A DNA stretch of 64,000 bases from Deinococcus aquatilis DSM 23025. Its GTDB lineage: Bacteria > Deinococcota > Deinococci > Deinococcales > Deinococcaceae. Positions 1 to 7,637 of the stretch are shown here, piece after piece. The notes beneath the pieces are model-generated. The model saw nothing but the letters and a program-made list of their open reading frames with translations, did no database searches and was not told the origin of the DNA. Each line of letters opens with the position of its first letter. Position 1 is the first letter of the stretch. The stretch covers positions 32,756 through 96,755 of the forward strand of contig NZ_KB899709.1 in NCBI RefSeq assembly GCF_000378445.1, given 5' to 3'. The position numbers were made by a program, and so were the translations under genes.

Positions 1-2
1 AT

Positions 3-152
3 CTAACTACGGGTGCCCAGTCCATCACACCTTCAGATGCTTACGGCGACAACGTTCACAGCCTAAGCCTTGCCCCCACCAGTGGTGCAGCTTATACCTA
101 CGGCTTTCAATCCTCACAACTAGAACTGGAATACCTACGCCTGAAAAATTAA
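3..152 (+). CDS. C-terminal fragment of an unrecognised protein
   Basis: An open frame enters from before the window and ends in TAA at 150-152, giving 49 residues that finish LELEYLRLKN. It has no stop over its visible length and is followed 20 bases later by a strong hairpin terminator on the same strand, which supports a real gene end. The fragment is rich in Ser, Thr, Gly and Ala with alternating hydrophobic residues, as in exported beta-rich proteins, but no family is recognisable. It uses CTA and TCA codons, which are rarer in the neighbouring genes. Confidence 0.5.
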   Translation, partial: LTTGAQSITPSDAYGDNVHSLSLAPTSGAAYTYGFQSSQLELEYLRLKN

Positions 153-172
153 ATCCCAACAGGTTGCAACTG

Positions 173-212
173 AACGCCCCGCCAAATGTACTGGCGGGGC
201 GTTCTCCTTTTT
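173..212 (+). terminator. Rho-independent terminator
   Basis: AACGCCCCGCC (173-183) pairs perfectly with GGCGGGGCGTT (193-203) across a 9-base loop, followed by CTCCTTTTTC. It lies just after the partial plus-strand gene. On the minus strand the hairpin follows the MBL-hydrolase gene but has no T-run, so it is mainly a plus-strand terminator. Confidence 0.85.
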
Positions 213-217
213 CTTGC

Positions 218-1087
218 CTATTCCGCCTCCACCAATTCAAACCCGCCCTTCTTGCCCTCCACCAACCGGGCAAAGGCCACATCCGGGTCGTGTGGCGTGC
301 AGATCAATGCGCCCTCCTCGAACCACTGGGGCAGATACTTGCGCTTGTTTTCCAGCGTGGTCACGGGGTACAGATCATAGCCCGTGATGTACGGATAGGG
401 CGCGTGCGCCAGCGTGGGCAGCATATCGGCGGTGTACACCAAGGTTTGGCCGCCATTCCGCAGCACCACCGCCTGCTGCCCCAGGTTGTGCCCCGGCACC
501 GGCAGCACGCTGAGGCCCGGCAACAGCTCATGCTCGCCGTCTACCACGTCAAACAGGCCCGCGTCCAGAATCGGCTGGAAGGTTTCGGGCACATAGCTGG
601 CGCGGTTGCGTTCATGGGTGTAGGTGGCTTCCTTCAGCTCGGCGGCCTGCACCACATAACGGGCATTCGGAAAGGTCGGCTCGCCCAGCAGCGTGGTATT
701 TCGCCCCGCATGATCAAAATGTAGGTGCGTGTTGATGACGGTGTGGATGTCTTCGGGAGCCAATCCCACTGACTCCAGCCCACGGAACAGCGTTTCATCC
801 CGGTCCAGGGCATAGATGGATTCAAACTTCTCGTCGCCACCGTCCCAGAATCCCGTTTCTATCAGGATATTGCGGCCATTCAGGCGAATCAGCAAAGGAT
901 TGATTCTCAGGCGAATACGGTTCAGATGGTCAGCGGGGGCGCGGCGTTCCCACAGCACTTTGGGCACATTCCCGAACATCGCGCCGCCGTCCAGCCGGAA
1001 CAGGCCGTCGGTCAGGGAATACACGTTAGCATCACCGACGCGGCGGTGTTGAGTCCAGGTGGAGCGGGCCGAACTGGGGAAGGTCAT
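218..1087 (-). CDS. MBL-fold metallo-hydrolase
   Basis: This 289-residue protein of the metallo-beta-lactamase superfamily is probably a cytosolic hydrolase of a thioester, lactone or phosphodiester; the substrate cannot be told. The metal-binding signature HLHFDH is at residues 121-126. Further ligands are H200 in PGHNLGQ, D221 in YTADMLP and H266 in CTPHDPD, so the dinuclear zinc site looks complete. There is no signal peptide. No ribosome-binding site precedes the ATG; TACCCT stands 7 nt upstream, suggesting a leaderless transcript. Downstream on its strand is the hairpin at 173-203. It resembles YtnP/AHL-lactonase-like members, but quorum quenching is not claimed. Confidence 0.88.
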   Translation of the reverse strand: MTFPSSARSTWTQHRRVGDANVYSLTDGLFRLDGGAMFGNVPKVLWERRAPADHLNRIRLRINPLLIRLNGRNILIETGFWDGGDEKFESIYALDRDETLFRGLESVGLAPEDIHTVINTHLHFDHAGRNTTLLGEPTFPNARYVVQAAELKEATYTHERNRASYVPETFQPILDAGLFDVVDGEHELLPGLSVLPVPGHNLGQQAVVLRNGGQTLVYTADMLPTLAHAPYPYITGYDLYPVTTLENKRKYLPQWFEEGALICTPHDPDVAFARLVEGKKGGFELVEAE

Positions 1088-1093
1088 GGGTAC

Positions 1094-1185
1094 AGGGTAA
1101 GTGGTAAAAGGTGAGTGGGGAGTGGAAAACCCAAAACCAAAGCTGTAGCTCTAGCCGCCTCCCCTCTTTTCCCACTCATACAGAT
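1094..1185. repeat. GTGAGTGG-word repeat with inverted arms
   Basis: The left part (1094-1128) is built of near-copies of GGTGAGTGGGGAGTGGAAAA. The right part (1161-1179) carries the inverse, CTCTTTTCCCACTCAT. The same words occur at 16670-16790, 51601-51680 and 63402-63600. The right arm runs directly into the structured repeat that follows, and the junction CCCACT(C/G)ATAC is shared with the copy near 63600. Confidence 0.7.
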
Positions 1186-1275
1186 TCCGATTAAACATCG
1201 TGCTTTTCGGTATTTAACCCGAGTGGAGCGAGCAGGAAAAGAGACGGATTCCAGATGATTCCCGGAATCCGTCTC
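1180..1275. repeat. Small structured intergenic repeat, copy 1
   Basis: This copy matches 63600-63680 over most of its length, including GATTCCGATTAAACA, CGTGCTTTTCGG and GAGCGAG. It holds two hairpins. In the first, ATTAAACATCG pairs imperfectly with CGGTATTTAAC around a TGCTTTT loop. In the second, AGACGGATTCC (1242-1252) pairs perfectly with GGAATCCGTCT (1264-1274). It fits the description of Deinococcus small noncoding repeats; assignment to a named SNR class is not possible here. Confidence 0.75.
1234..1274 (-). terminator. Terminator of trpBA formed by the repeat
   Basis: Read on the minus strand, the perfect 11-bp stem 1264-1274/1242-1252 with an 11-base loop is followed by CTTTTCC. 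It lies 13 bases after the trpA stop codon, so the dispersed repeat seems to serve as the terminator of the trp operon. Confidence 0.65.
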
Positions 1276-1287
1276 ACCACGCCCCAC

Positions 1288-2109
1288 TCACTGCTTCTTG
1301 CACCCCTCGGCAATCTCCGCCGCGAGCGCCCCCACATCCTGCCCATCCCGCACGGCATTGATAAAGGCACTGCCTACCACCACCCCATCGGCTTGCTGGG
1401 CCACCTGTGACGCTGTGGCAGCGTCCTTGACTCCGAAGCCCACTGCAATCGGCACATGAGCAAACTGGCGGGCCAGGGCCAGCATGGCGGGCACCTCGCC
1501 CAACGCCGCGCCCTCACGCGTTCCGGTGACACCCGTGACGCTGACGGCATACAGGAATCCGGTGCAGGCTTCAGCCACCAGACGCACGCGGGCCGGGGTG
1601 CTGGTGGGCGCGATCAGGAACGTGACGGCAAGGCCATATTCTTCTGCCAGCGCTGCAATTTCTATGTCCTGATCGGGTGGCAGGTCAGGCAGGATCAGGC
1701 CATCTACGCCCGCTTCCTGGGCCAGCCGCATAAATTCACGCGGGCCGACAGCATAGATGGGATTCACGTAGGTCATGATGACGATGGGTTTGTCGTGCCG
1801 CACGCGCAGATCGGCCACCAGTTGCAGGGTCCGGCGGGTGCTGGTGCCGCCGTCCAGAGCCTGCTCGCTGGCCCGCTGGATGGTGGGACCGTCTCCGAGG
1901 GGGTCGGAATAGGGAATACCCACTTCCAGCAGGTCGGCCCGCTCCAGGAGAGCGTCGGCCACCGCTGGAAATTCGGCGGCGGTGGGATATCCAGCGGTCA
2001 TGAAGGGAATGAAGGCGGCGCGTCCCTGCGCCTGAGCTTCGGCAAAAGCCGCGTGGATGCGGGCGGGGCCACGCACCTTGGGCGTCGTGGGTGCAGTTGG
2101 AGCGCTCAT
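1288..2109 (-). CDS. trpA: Tryptophan synthase alpha subunit
   Basis: The alpha subunit cleaves indole-3-glycerol phosphate to indole and glyceraldehyde-3-phosphate and passes indole to TrpB through the internal tunnel of the alpha2beta2 complex. The 273-residue protein has the TIM-barrel signature [15 protein letters not shown] at 61-75. This includes the catalytic Glu (E62, equivalent to E49 in E. coli) and Asp (D73, equivalent to D60). Its ATG overlaps the trpB stop codon (ATGA, 2106-2109), so translation is coupled. Length is normal for the family. Confidence 0.97.
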   Translation of the reverse strand: MSAPTAPTTPKVRGPARIHAAFAEAQAQGRAAFIPFMTAGYPTAAEFPAVADALLERADLLEVGIPYSDPLGDGPTIQRASEQALDGGTSTRRTLQLVADLRVRHDKPIVIMTYVNPIYAVGPREFMRLAQEAGVDGLILPDLPPDQDIEIAALAEEYGLAVTFLIAPTSTPARVRLVAEACTGFLYAVSVTGVTGTREGAALGEVPAMLALARQFAHVPIAVGFGVKDAATASQVAQQADGVVVGSAFINAVRDGQDVGALAAEIAEGCKKQ

Positions 2110-3428
2110 GCGTTCACCTCGATTTTGCGGGCATCACCGACATGTTGATCTTGTGGCTGTGCGACTGATTTATCGGAATCCAGCTTCTTTTCCAAGTCCA
2201 GAAGGCGCATCACCTCGGAAACGTCCTTGTCGCCGCGTCCGCTGAGGTTGACCACGATGATTCCGTCTGGGCCAAGTTCGCGGGCCAGTTCTACAGCGTA
2301 ATAAATGGCATGGGCGCTTTCCAGAGCAGGCAAAATTCCTTCCAGACGGGTCAGCAGGCTCAGAGCTTCCAACGCCTGCGCGTCAGTCACGGGGACGTAT
2401 TCGGCCAGCCCGGTTTCGGAATAAAAGCAGTGTTCCGGGCCAATGCCGGGGTAATCCAGCCCCGCACTGATGGAATGGGGCGGCACGATCTGGCCTTCAT
2501 CGTCATTCAACAGGTACATCAGGGAGCCGTGCAGCACCCCCACGCGCCCACCCGCCACCGACGCGGCGTGCTTGCCGGTATGCACGCCTTCTCCGGCGGC
2601 CTCCGTGCCGATGAGACGGGGACGCTGATCGGCGGGCAGATACGCGTAGGGGGCAAAAATGCCGATGGCGTTGCTGCCGCCGCCCACGCAGGCCACGATT
2701 GCGTCAGGAGCCTGACGGCCTTCCAGTGCTTCAAGCTGCACTTTGGTTTCTTCACCGATGATGCTCTGGAAATCGCGCACCATCGCGGGGTAGGGGTGCG
2801 GCCCCACCACGCTGCCCAGGATGTAAAAGGTGTCGCGGACGTTGGTCACCCAATCGCGGATGGCCTCGTTGGTGGCGTCCTTGAGGGTCTTGGTGCCGCT
2901 GGTCACTTCACGCACTTCTGCGCCCAGCAGCTTCATCCGGAACACGTTCAGTTCCTGACGGCGGATGTCCTCTGCGCCCATGTACACCACGCAGTCAAGG
3001 CCCAGCAGGGCGGCGGCGGTGGCGCTGGCGACCCCGTGCTGGCCCGCACCCGTTTCGGCCACAATGCGCTTTTTGCCCATGCGAACAGCCAAGAGACCCT
3101 GAGCAAGGCAGTTGTTGATCTTGTGTGCGCCCGTGTAATTGAAATCCTCGCGCTTGAGGTAGATCTTGGCCCCACCCGCGTAATCGGTAAGGCGCTGGGC
3201 CAGATACAACGGGCTGGGACGGCCCACGAATTCGCGCAGCAGGCGGTCAAGTTCGTTCAGAAAGCTGGGGTCCTGCTTGGCATTTCGGTAAGCCTCTTCC
3301 AGTTCATCCAGCGCCGGAATCAGCGTTTCGGGCACGTAGCGGCCACCGAACCGGCCAAAGCGCCCACGGGGGTCAGGCTGTGGATAATCCGGCAGCAGCA
3401 GCGTCAGATCAGAGAGCTTGAGTGTCAT
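2106..3428 (-). CDS. trpB: Tryptophan synthase beta subunit
   Basis: This PLP enzyme condenses indole with L-serine to form tryptophan. The PLP lysine is K103 in [10 protein letters not shown], and the glycine-rich phosphate loop [10 protein letters not shown] follows later in the chain. At 440 residues it is longer than most TrpB1 proteins (about 395-410) because of a charged C-terminal tail of some 30 residues that spans the trpA start region. It precedes trpA with a 4-nt overlap. TAGCAT lies 6 nt before the ATG, and a TTAGAC-N5-GTCTAA palindrome at 3472-3488 could be an operator. Confidence 0.97.
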   Translation of the reverse strand: MTLKLSDLTLLLPDYPQPDPRGRFGRFGGRYVPETLIPALDELEEAYRNAKQDPSFLNELDRLLREFVGRPSPLYLAQRLTDYAGGAKIYLKREDFNYTGAHKINNCLAQGLLAVRMGKKRIVAETGAGQHGVASATAAALLGLDCVVYMGAEDIRRQELNVFRMKLLGAEVREVTSGTKTLKDATNEAIRDWVTNVRDTFYILGSVVGPHPYPAMVRDFQSIIGEETKVQLEALEGRQAPDAIVACVGGGSNAIGIFAPYAYLPADQRPRLIGTEAAGEGVHTGKHAASVAGGRVGVLHGSLMYLLNDDEGQIVPPHSISAGLDYPGIGPEHCFYSETGLAEYVPVTDAQALEALSLLTRLEGILPALESAHAIYYAVELARELGPDGIIVVNLSGRGDKDVSEVMRLLDLEKKLDSDKSVAQPQDQHVGDARKIEVNA

Positions 3429-3471
3429 GACAAAATGCTAATCCCAGAAACCTAACGGGCGTTCGGGAAAC

Positions 3472-3488
3472 TTAGACAACTGGTCTAA
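3472..3488. promoter_or_regulatory. Candidate operator upstream of trpBA
   Basis: TTAGAC (3472-3477) and GTCTAA (3483-3488) form a perfect inverted repeat separated by AACTG, in the 87-bp gap between gluQ and trpB. Its centre is about 52 nt upstream of the trpB start, a plausible operator position. The cognate regulator is unknown. Confidence 0.4.
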
Positions 3489-3515
3489 ATTGGGGGTATC
3501 TGATGGGGGGGTAGA

Positions 3516-4400
3516 CTACAGCAGCAGCCGATCCAATTTGTGCCGCCACAGCAGCAATAGATCGTCCAGTGCGACCTCGGGCGGCAGAGGCACAGGCCAG
3601 AAGCCGTTACCCAGAGACTGCGCGAGGACCGAGCGCACCTGGGCTGCATCCTCTCCCCTTTCGCGCAGGGCCATCACCGACGGCGCACCCCCGCGCTTGG
3701 CGAGGCGCTCCCCGGCGTAATCGGTCATCAGCGGCACATGCAGATAACGAGGCTGAGGGTAGCCCAGCGCCTGCTGAAGCGCGATCTGGCGCGGTGTGGC
3801 CGTCCAGAGATCCACGCCCCGCAGCACGTCGGTGACGCCCATCGCCGCATCATCTACAACCACCGCCAAGTGGTAGGCAAACACGCCGTCATTGCGCCGC
3901 AGCACGATGTCTCCGACCTCGGTGGAAAGCTGCTGGCAGAGCGTCTGCCGGGTCAAGAAATCGGCGGCGCACACGGTCTGATCGGGTACCTTCCAGCGCA
4001 GGGCAGCGGGCCGGGAAGGGTCAGGTTGCCCGGCCCGGCAAGTTCCGGGGTAGACCGCCTCTGGCCCGTGTGGAGCGCCCGCGCTGTCCTGAATGGCCGC
4101 TTCGATTTCACGGCGGGTACAGGTGCAGGGATAGGTCTTCAGCCGCGCCACCGCATCGGCATACAACTCCAGCCGCTCAGATTGCAGATATTCTTCATCC
4201 CAGTCGAGGCCCAGCCACTCCAGATCGCGGCGGGTGGCGTCGTAGGCCCAGCCGCGTACCCGCCCCACATCCAGATCCTCGAAGCGCAGGATGTGGCGAC
4301 CCCCCAAAGCACGCGAATGCAGCCAGGCCAGCAGGGCGGTGCGGGCATTGCCCAGGTGCATGCCGCCCGTCGGACTCGGTGCGTAGCGGCCCACAGTCAT
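3516..4400 (-). CDS. gluQ: Glutamyl-Q tRNA(Asp) synthetase
   Basis: GluQ is a truncated glutamyl-tRNA synthetase that attaches glutamate to the queuosine base at position 34 of tRNA(Asp). Starting at the ATG at 4400, the protein begins TVGRYAPSPTGGMHLGNART, which carries the HIGH-type motif HLGN. Zinc ligands are seen in CTCTRREI and YPGTCR. The KMSKS-like loop is ERLAKRGG. At 294 residues there is no anticodon-binding domain, which separates it from GltX. An upstream in-frame ATG at 4475 exists, but the extra residues are unlike the family and overlap a decayed repeat. The gene lies upstream of trpBA on the same strand. Confidence 0.93.
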   Translation of the reverse strand: MTVGRYAPSPTGGMHLGNARTALLAWLHSRALGGRHILRFEDLDVGRVRGWAYDATRRDLEWLGLDWDEEYLQSERLELYADAVARLKTYPCTCTRREIEAAIQDSAGAPHGPEAVYPGTCRAGQPDPSRPAALRWKVPDQTVCAADFLTRQTLCQQLSTEVGDIVLRRNDGVFAYHLAVVVDDAAMGVTDVLRGVDLWTATPRQIALQQALGYPQPRYLHVPLMTDYAGERLAKRGGAPSVMALRERGEDAAQVRSVLAQSLGNGFWPVPLPPEVALDDLLLLWRHKLDRLLL

Positions 4401-4423
4401 GAAAGTAGGGTAGCGCAGATCGG

Positions 4424-4456
4424 ACGGACTCCAATTGAAAACGCCGTGCTTTCGGC
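4424..4456. repeat. Decayed copy of the small structured repeat
   Basis: ACGGACTCCAATTGAAAA followed by CGCCGTGCTTTCGG aligns with the repeat core ACGGATTCCGATTAAACA plus CCGTGCTTTTCGG seen at 63603-63632, with scattered substitutions and one-base indels. The rest of the repeat is not visible. Confidence 0.45.
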
Positions 4457-4563
4457 TGCTGGTCAGGCGAAACAACTGAGCAGGTCAAAATTCACCTCTG
4501 GACAATCAGGCGGGAACGAGGCCGCGAGCAATATCTTGCCGTTGGAGCGGCACAAATTCGGTA

Positions 4564-5079
4564 TCACAGCTCCTGAAGGTCGTTCCAGATGGCGAGCAAC
4601 ACACCGAAAAGGGCAGTCAAAACGGCAACGACCATCAGCAGGCGTCCCAGCGGATCGGCCCAGTTCAGGTGGCCGCAGCCCGGGGTCAGGCATGCCCCCA
4701 ACAGTTGCCACCAATCGTGGGTATCGGGGTCGCCCGTGATCAGGTCGAGGGCACGCGTGGGCGCGTCCTGGACATACGCCGCCACACCTGCCCACGATTG
4801 CGCCAGCCAGAGGCACAGGAGCCCCGCCGCGTAGTGGTCGCAGCGCCGCCAGAAATGGCCGATGCACACCGCAGGTACCAGAACCTGGAAGAGGCTGCCG
4901 CCCAGGAGCATCAATGTGGCCCCTGCCGGAGCCAGCAGCACATGTCCCGTCTCATGAAAAACGAGATTCACCAGCTCCAGCGGGTGTCCGGCAAGAGGCC
5001 GGAAGATGCCCGGTGTGACGAAGACAACCGCGACCATCAGCCCCAGCCAGCGCAATAACCGGGCCTGTGAATTCTTCAC
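4564..5079 (-). CDS. Small membrane protein with HExxH motif (M50-like)
   Basis: A 171-residue polytopic membrane protein with about four hydrophobic segments. HETGH at residues 42-46 lies in the second hydrophobic stretch, as in M50/site-2-protease-type intramembrane metallopeptidases; a third metal ligand may be an Asp in GDPDTHDWW near residue 120. The start is GTG at 5077-5079, 18 nt after the preceding ribbon-helix-helix gene, with no clear Shine-Dalgarno sequence, so coupling is likely. It is shorter than canonical RseP or SpoIVFB and has no PDZ or CBS domain. Substrate is unknown. The motif is certain, protease activity is inferred. Confidence 0.7.
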   Translation of the reverse strand: MKNSQARLLRWLGLMVAVVFVTPGIFRPLAGHPLELVNLVFHETGHVLLAPAGATLMLLGGSLFQVLVPAVCIGHFWRRCDHYAAGLLCLWLAQSWAGVAAYVQDAPTRALDLITGDPDTHDWWQLLGACLTPGCGHLNWADPLGRLLMVVAVLTALFGVLLAIWNDLQEL

Positions 5080-5097
5080 CGGATCAAGCCGGAATGT

Positions 5098-5355
5098 TCA
5101 GGCCCGCTCACGCAGCCAGCGCAGCAACAGGTCTTCGACCAGCTCGCTCACGCTTTCGCCGCCACCCCGTTTGACCTCGCGCCACACGGCCCGCACAGTT
5201 TCCTTGCGAACATATACGGCCTCTACCCGCTCGGCAGTTTCGCCTTTGCGCCGTCCATCGGGTTCGGGGGCAACCGTGGTGCTGGGCTTCTTGGGCGATT
5301 TACCGGCCTTCTTCTTGCCCTTGCCAGCCTCTTTCAGATAGTCGAACCGGGCCAT
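5098..5355 (-). CDS. Small basic protein with ribbon-helix-helix-like C-terminus
   Basis: An 85-residue protein that begins MARFDYLKEAGKGKKK, a lysine-rich leader, and ends in a beta-strand/helix/helix segment (VEAVYVRKETVRAVWREV to VEDLLLRWLRE) typical of ribbon-helix-helix DNA-binding proteins. It lies 40 nt downstream of a ParA-like ATPase, the place where small centromere-binding partners of ParA are often encoded. It is therefore a candidate ParB-equivalent or a repressor of the operon. The start at 5355 is chosen because upstream in-frame codons overlap parA and do not resemble the family. Confidence 0.65.
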   Translation of the reverse strand: MARFDYLKEAGKGKKKAGKSPKKPSTTVAPEPDGRRKGETAERVEAVYVRKETVRAVWREVKRGGGESVSELVEDLLLRWLRERA

Positions 5356-5395
5356 CAGTCGGCTCCAGTTTGGACAGTCCCAGCTTCGGCGGCTC

Positions 5396-6022
5396 TCATA
5401 GCACCTCGCGTGACAACGCCAGCATGTCTTCCCAGGCGGTGTCGGCACGGGGGTCGCGCACATCGCGGGCCAGCGTACCCAGTTCGGCGGCCCGAACATA
5501 GGCGGCGTAGGAGCGTACCAACGTATTGCACACGGTCACGCCTGCCTCGCGCAAATCCTCGCGGGCCTCTTCTCCGGCACGGCCCACAGGCGGCACCCGC
5601 GTCAGCACGACACGCGATTGGCGGGCTGCATCGGCGTCGCCCTGAAGGAAATCCATCAGCTCCAGCGTGGCTTCCAGCTCCAGAGCAGAGGTTCCGCTGG
5701 GCACCAGAATCAGGTCGGCGCGGTCTGCGAGCTGGCGAAGTTCCTTGCGTTTGGGACGGCCTTCCGTATCGATAACGACCACATCCAGCGCGGCCAGTTT
5801 CTTGGGCTTCACGTCGTCGGCCTCGTACACGGCGAAAGGCAGGCCCGGCCCCCCCAACTTCACGCCCCGCGCCGCCCAGCGTGCGCTGCTGCCTACGCGG
5901 GGGTCTTCATCGATCAGGGCCACGCCCAGTCCACGTTCGGCCAGCGCTCCGGCCAGATGTACGGCCAGCGTGCTTTTGCCCACGCCGCCTTTTTCACTTG
6001 TGACGGCAAACACCTTTGGCAT
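5396..6022 (-). CDS. ParA/MinD-family ATPase
   Basis: A 208-residue cytosolic ATPase with the deviant Walker A motif KGGVGKST at residues 11-18, including the signature lysine K11. DEDP at 38-41 and the Walker B strand VVVIDTEG follow. It lacks an N-terminal DNA-binding domain, so it is of the short type-Ib or orphan class. With no full-size ParB next to it, it is unlikely to be the main chromosome-partition ATPase. The following ribbon-helix-helix gene suggests a small partition or positioning system. It is divergent from the gene at 6074, 51 nt away. Confidence 0.85.
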   Translation of the reverse strand: MPKVFAVTSEKGGVGKSTLAVHLAGALAERGLGVALIDEDPRVGSSARWAARGVKLGGPGLPFAVYEADDVKPKKLAALDVVVIDTEGRPKRKELRQLADRADLILVPSGTSALELEATLELMDFLQGDADAARQSRVVLTRVPPVGRAGEEAREDLREAGVTVCNTLVRSYAAYVRAAELGTLARDVRDPRADTAWEDMLALSREVL

Positions 6023-6073
6023 ACGGTCAGCGTATCAGAGGGCGTGCAGGCTTTCGTCAGGCATGATGGGCAG

Positions 6074-6334
6074 ATGTCTGATTCACCCCTCTCACCAGAG
6101 CAGCGCCTCAGTACCCTGCTGGCCGCCGAACCCTACTGGACGGCACGCGCCATGCAGGAGCAGGGCAGCCGCTTTTACGCCGCGCTGGGGCAGGCGCTGG
6201 ACGCCGCCGACCTGCGGAACCGCCGCCTGCTGTACGTCACCTGGCCGGATGAAATCTGGGATTTTTATGAACGCGGCTTGCTGTTGGAGGCGGCAGAAGC
6301 TGAGTCTGTGGGACGCGGCGCGGCATCCGGCTGA
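6074..6334 (+). CDS. Small conserved-looking hypothetical protein
   Basis: An 86-residue protein, mostly helical and acidic, with aromatic-rich motifs AEPYWTARAM and YVTWPDEIWDFYERG. No domain is recognised. There is no signal or membrane segment. The frame shows typical high-GC third positions. It is divergently transcribed from the ParA gene across 51 nt, which may be chance. Confidence 0.6.
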   Translation: MSDSPLSPEQRLSTLLAAEPYWTARAMQEQGSRFYAALGQALDAADLRNRRLLYVTWPDEIWDFYERGLLLEAAEAESVGRGAASG

Positions 6335-6510
6335 CCGATCAGAGCCAGCCACACTTGCCGCACTAGAGTTTGTACAGTGCGCCGGGCCGGAGCGGGGCGG
6401 AAATCAGGTGCACGCTTGGGTTTAACCTGCCTGCCCGCTACAGGCTGAGAAACCAGCGCCAGAATGATCTGCTCCAGCACTGTCCAAAGGGCTTGCACGG
6501 CTGCTCTCAT
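6265..6510 (-). CDS. Possible short proline-rich hypothetical protein
   Basis: An 81-residue frame with a hydrophobic N-terminal helix (ALWTVLEQIILALVSQ), a second hydrophobic stretch (TLVRQVWLALIGQP) and basic/proline-rich linkers. TAAGCT lies 8 nt before the ATG, compatible with a leaderless start. It overlaps the end of the opposite-strand gene at 6074-6334 by 70 bases, which weakens the call. The gap 6335-6563 holds no better candidate. Confidence 0.3.
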   Translation of the reverse strand: MRAAVQALWTVLEQIILALVSQPVAGRQVKPKRAPDFRPAPARRTVQTLVRQVWLALIGQPDAAPRPTDSASAASNSKPRS

Positions 6511-6563
6511 GCGTTTAGCTTAGCTGGCGATCCAGGCCAGTCTTCCCCGCTAGACTGCCAGCC

Positions 6564-7436
6564 ATGACTGCCGAGCCGATTCCCAATGAACTGAACGCCG
6601 AACCCAATCTCCGGCCCACCCTTCTGGCCGTGTTTGCCCACCCCGACGATGAAGCTTTTAGCGTGGGCGGCACCCTGACCCACTATGCCCGTAAAGGCGT
6701 TCGCGTGGTACTGGCCTGTGCCACACGCGGTGAAGCAGGCAAAATCACGGTGCCGGGAATGACCGTGGATGATCTGGGCGTGCAGCGCGAGCAGGAGTTA
6801 CGCCGCGCCTGCGAAGCGCTGGAGATCGAGCCGCCCATCTTTCTGGATTACCACGACTCGGGCCGCTACGAGCGCACGCGCACCAGTGACCCCATCGCCA
6901 TGATGAACGTCAATCCACTGGACGTAGAGGTGAAACTGCGGGCGCTGATTGCCGACATTCGCCCGCAGGTGATCCTAACTTTTGACCCGCACGGCGGTTA
7001 CGGCCATGTGGATCATTTGCAGATTCACCGGGCCACCAGCGCGGCTTTTTTCAGCACCGGGCACCTTCCGGGCGGCGGGCCACAGCGCCTGTATTTCACG
7101 GCACTGACCACCGCCACTGCCACCAGCATGCTCTCCAGGCTGGGCCCAGACCTTGACCCAATGGTGTACGGCGTGGACACGGGCACCGTTGCCGTGACTA
7201 TGAACGTGGCTCCCTACGCCGAGAACAAGAAGGCTGCCCTGGCCGCGCACGGAACGCAGATGGGCGCAGAAAGTCTGGTAGGCCGAATGACCACCGAAGA
7301 GCGGGAAGCAATGGAGGTCGGCATGCTGGGCAGCGAAAACTTCAGCATCGGCGGCACGCGAACCGGACTCCCGGCCTTCCCCCTGCGCGGGTTGTTCGAT
7401 GGGCTGGCGGGCTTTGAGGCGCTGGACGGGGAATAG
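6564..7436 (+). CDS. PIG-L family deacetylase (candidate BshB/MshB type)
   Basis: A 290-residue zinc-dependent N-deacetylase of the LmbE/PIG-L family. Zinc ligands are in AHPDDE (residues 25-30) and HVDH (148-151), with D141 in the DPHGGYGH loop. The family includes BshB, which deacetylates GlcNAc-malate in bacillithiol synthesis, and MshB of mycothiol synthesis. Bacillithiol is the thiol of Deinococcus, and a bacilliredoxin-like gene lies at 16842 in this window, so a BshB role is reasonable. BshA and BshC are not adjacent and the family has other substrates. Confidence 0.85.
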   Translation: MTAEPIPNELNAEPNLRPTLLAVFAHPDDEAFSVGGTLTHYARKGVRVVLACATRGEAGKITVPGMTVDDLGVQREQELRRACEALEIEPPIFLDYHDSGRYERTRTSDPIAMMNVNPLDVEVKLRALIADIRPQVILTFDPHGGYGHVDHLQIHRATSAAFFSTGHLPGGGPQRLYFTALTTATATSMLSRLGPDLDPMVYGVDTGTVAVTMNVAPYAENKKAALAAHGTQMGAESLVGRMTTEEREAMEVGMLGSENFSIGGTRTGLPAFPLRGLFDGLAGFEALDGE

Positions 7437-7449
7437 CAACGGAAGCAGG

Positions 7450-7519
7450 GAGAGGCTCCGAACCAGGGAATTTGAAAGTCACGGGGTTCGGACCATCTCC
7501 TGCTGAGACCGAGCCTCTC
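7450..7519. other. Nested inverted repeat after the PIG-L gene
   Basis: GAGAGGCTC (7450-7458) pairs with GAGCCTCTC (7511-7519). Inside it, CCGAACC (7458-7464) pairs with GGTTCGG (7485-7491), leaving a 20-base apical loop. It begins 13 bases after the deacetylase stop codon. There is no T-run, so it is a 3' structure or repeat rather than a clear terminator. Confidence 0.5.
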
Positions 7520-7565
7520 TCTAGTCAGCCAGGTATGATCACGAACAACCTTCCAAAGTACAGAA

Positions 7566-7607
7566 GAGCTGTGGGCTACGGCTTTCATCGCCCATAACCC
7601 ACAGCTC
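7566..7607. other. Hairpin between convergent genes
   Basis: GAGCTGTGGG (7566-7575) pairs perfectly with CCCACAGCTC (7598-7607), a 10-bp stem with a 22-base loop. It lies 30 bases beyond the end of the minus-strand Roadblock operon. Neither side has a good T-run, so termination is only possible. Confidence 0.5.
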
Positions 7608-7637
7608 AGAGACGGGATTGACGGCCTCTGCCTATAC

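Noticed and set aside
1084..1287. 67-codon frame between the MBL hydrolase and trpA
   Set aside because: Lies wholly within the repeat elements; its residues are translated repeat words.
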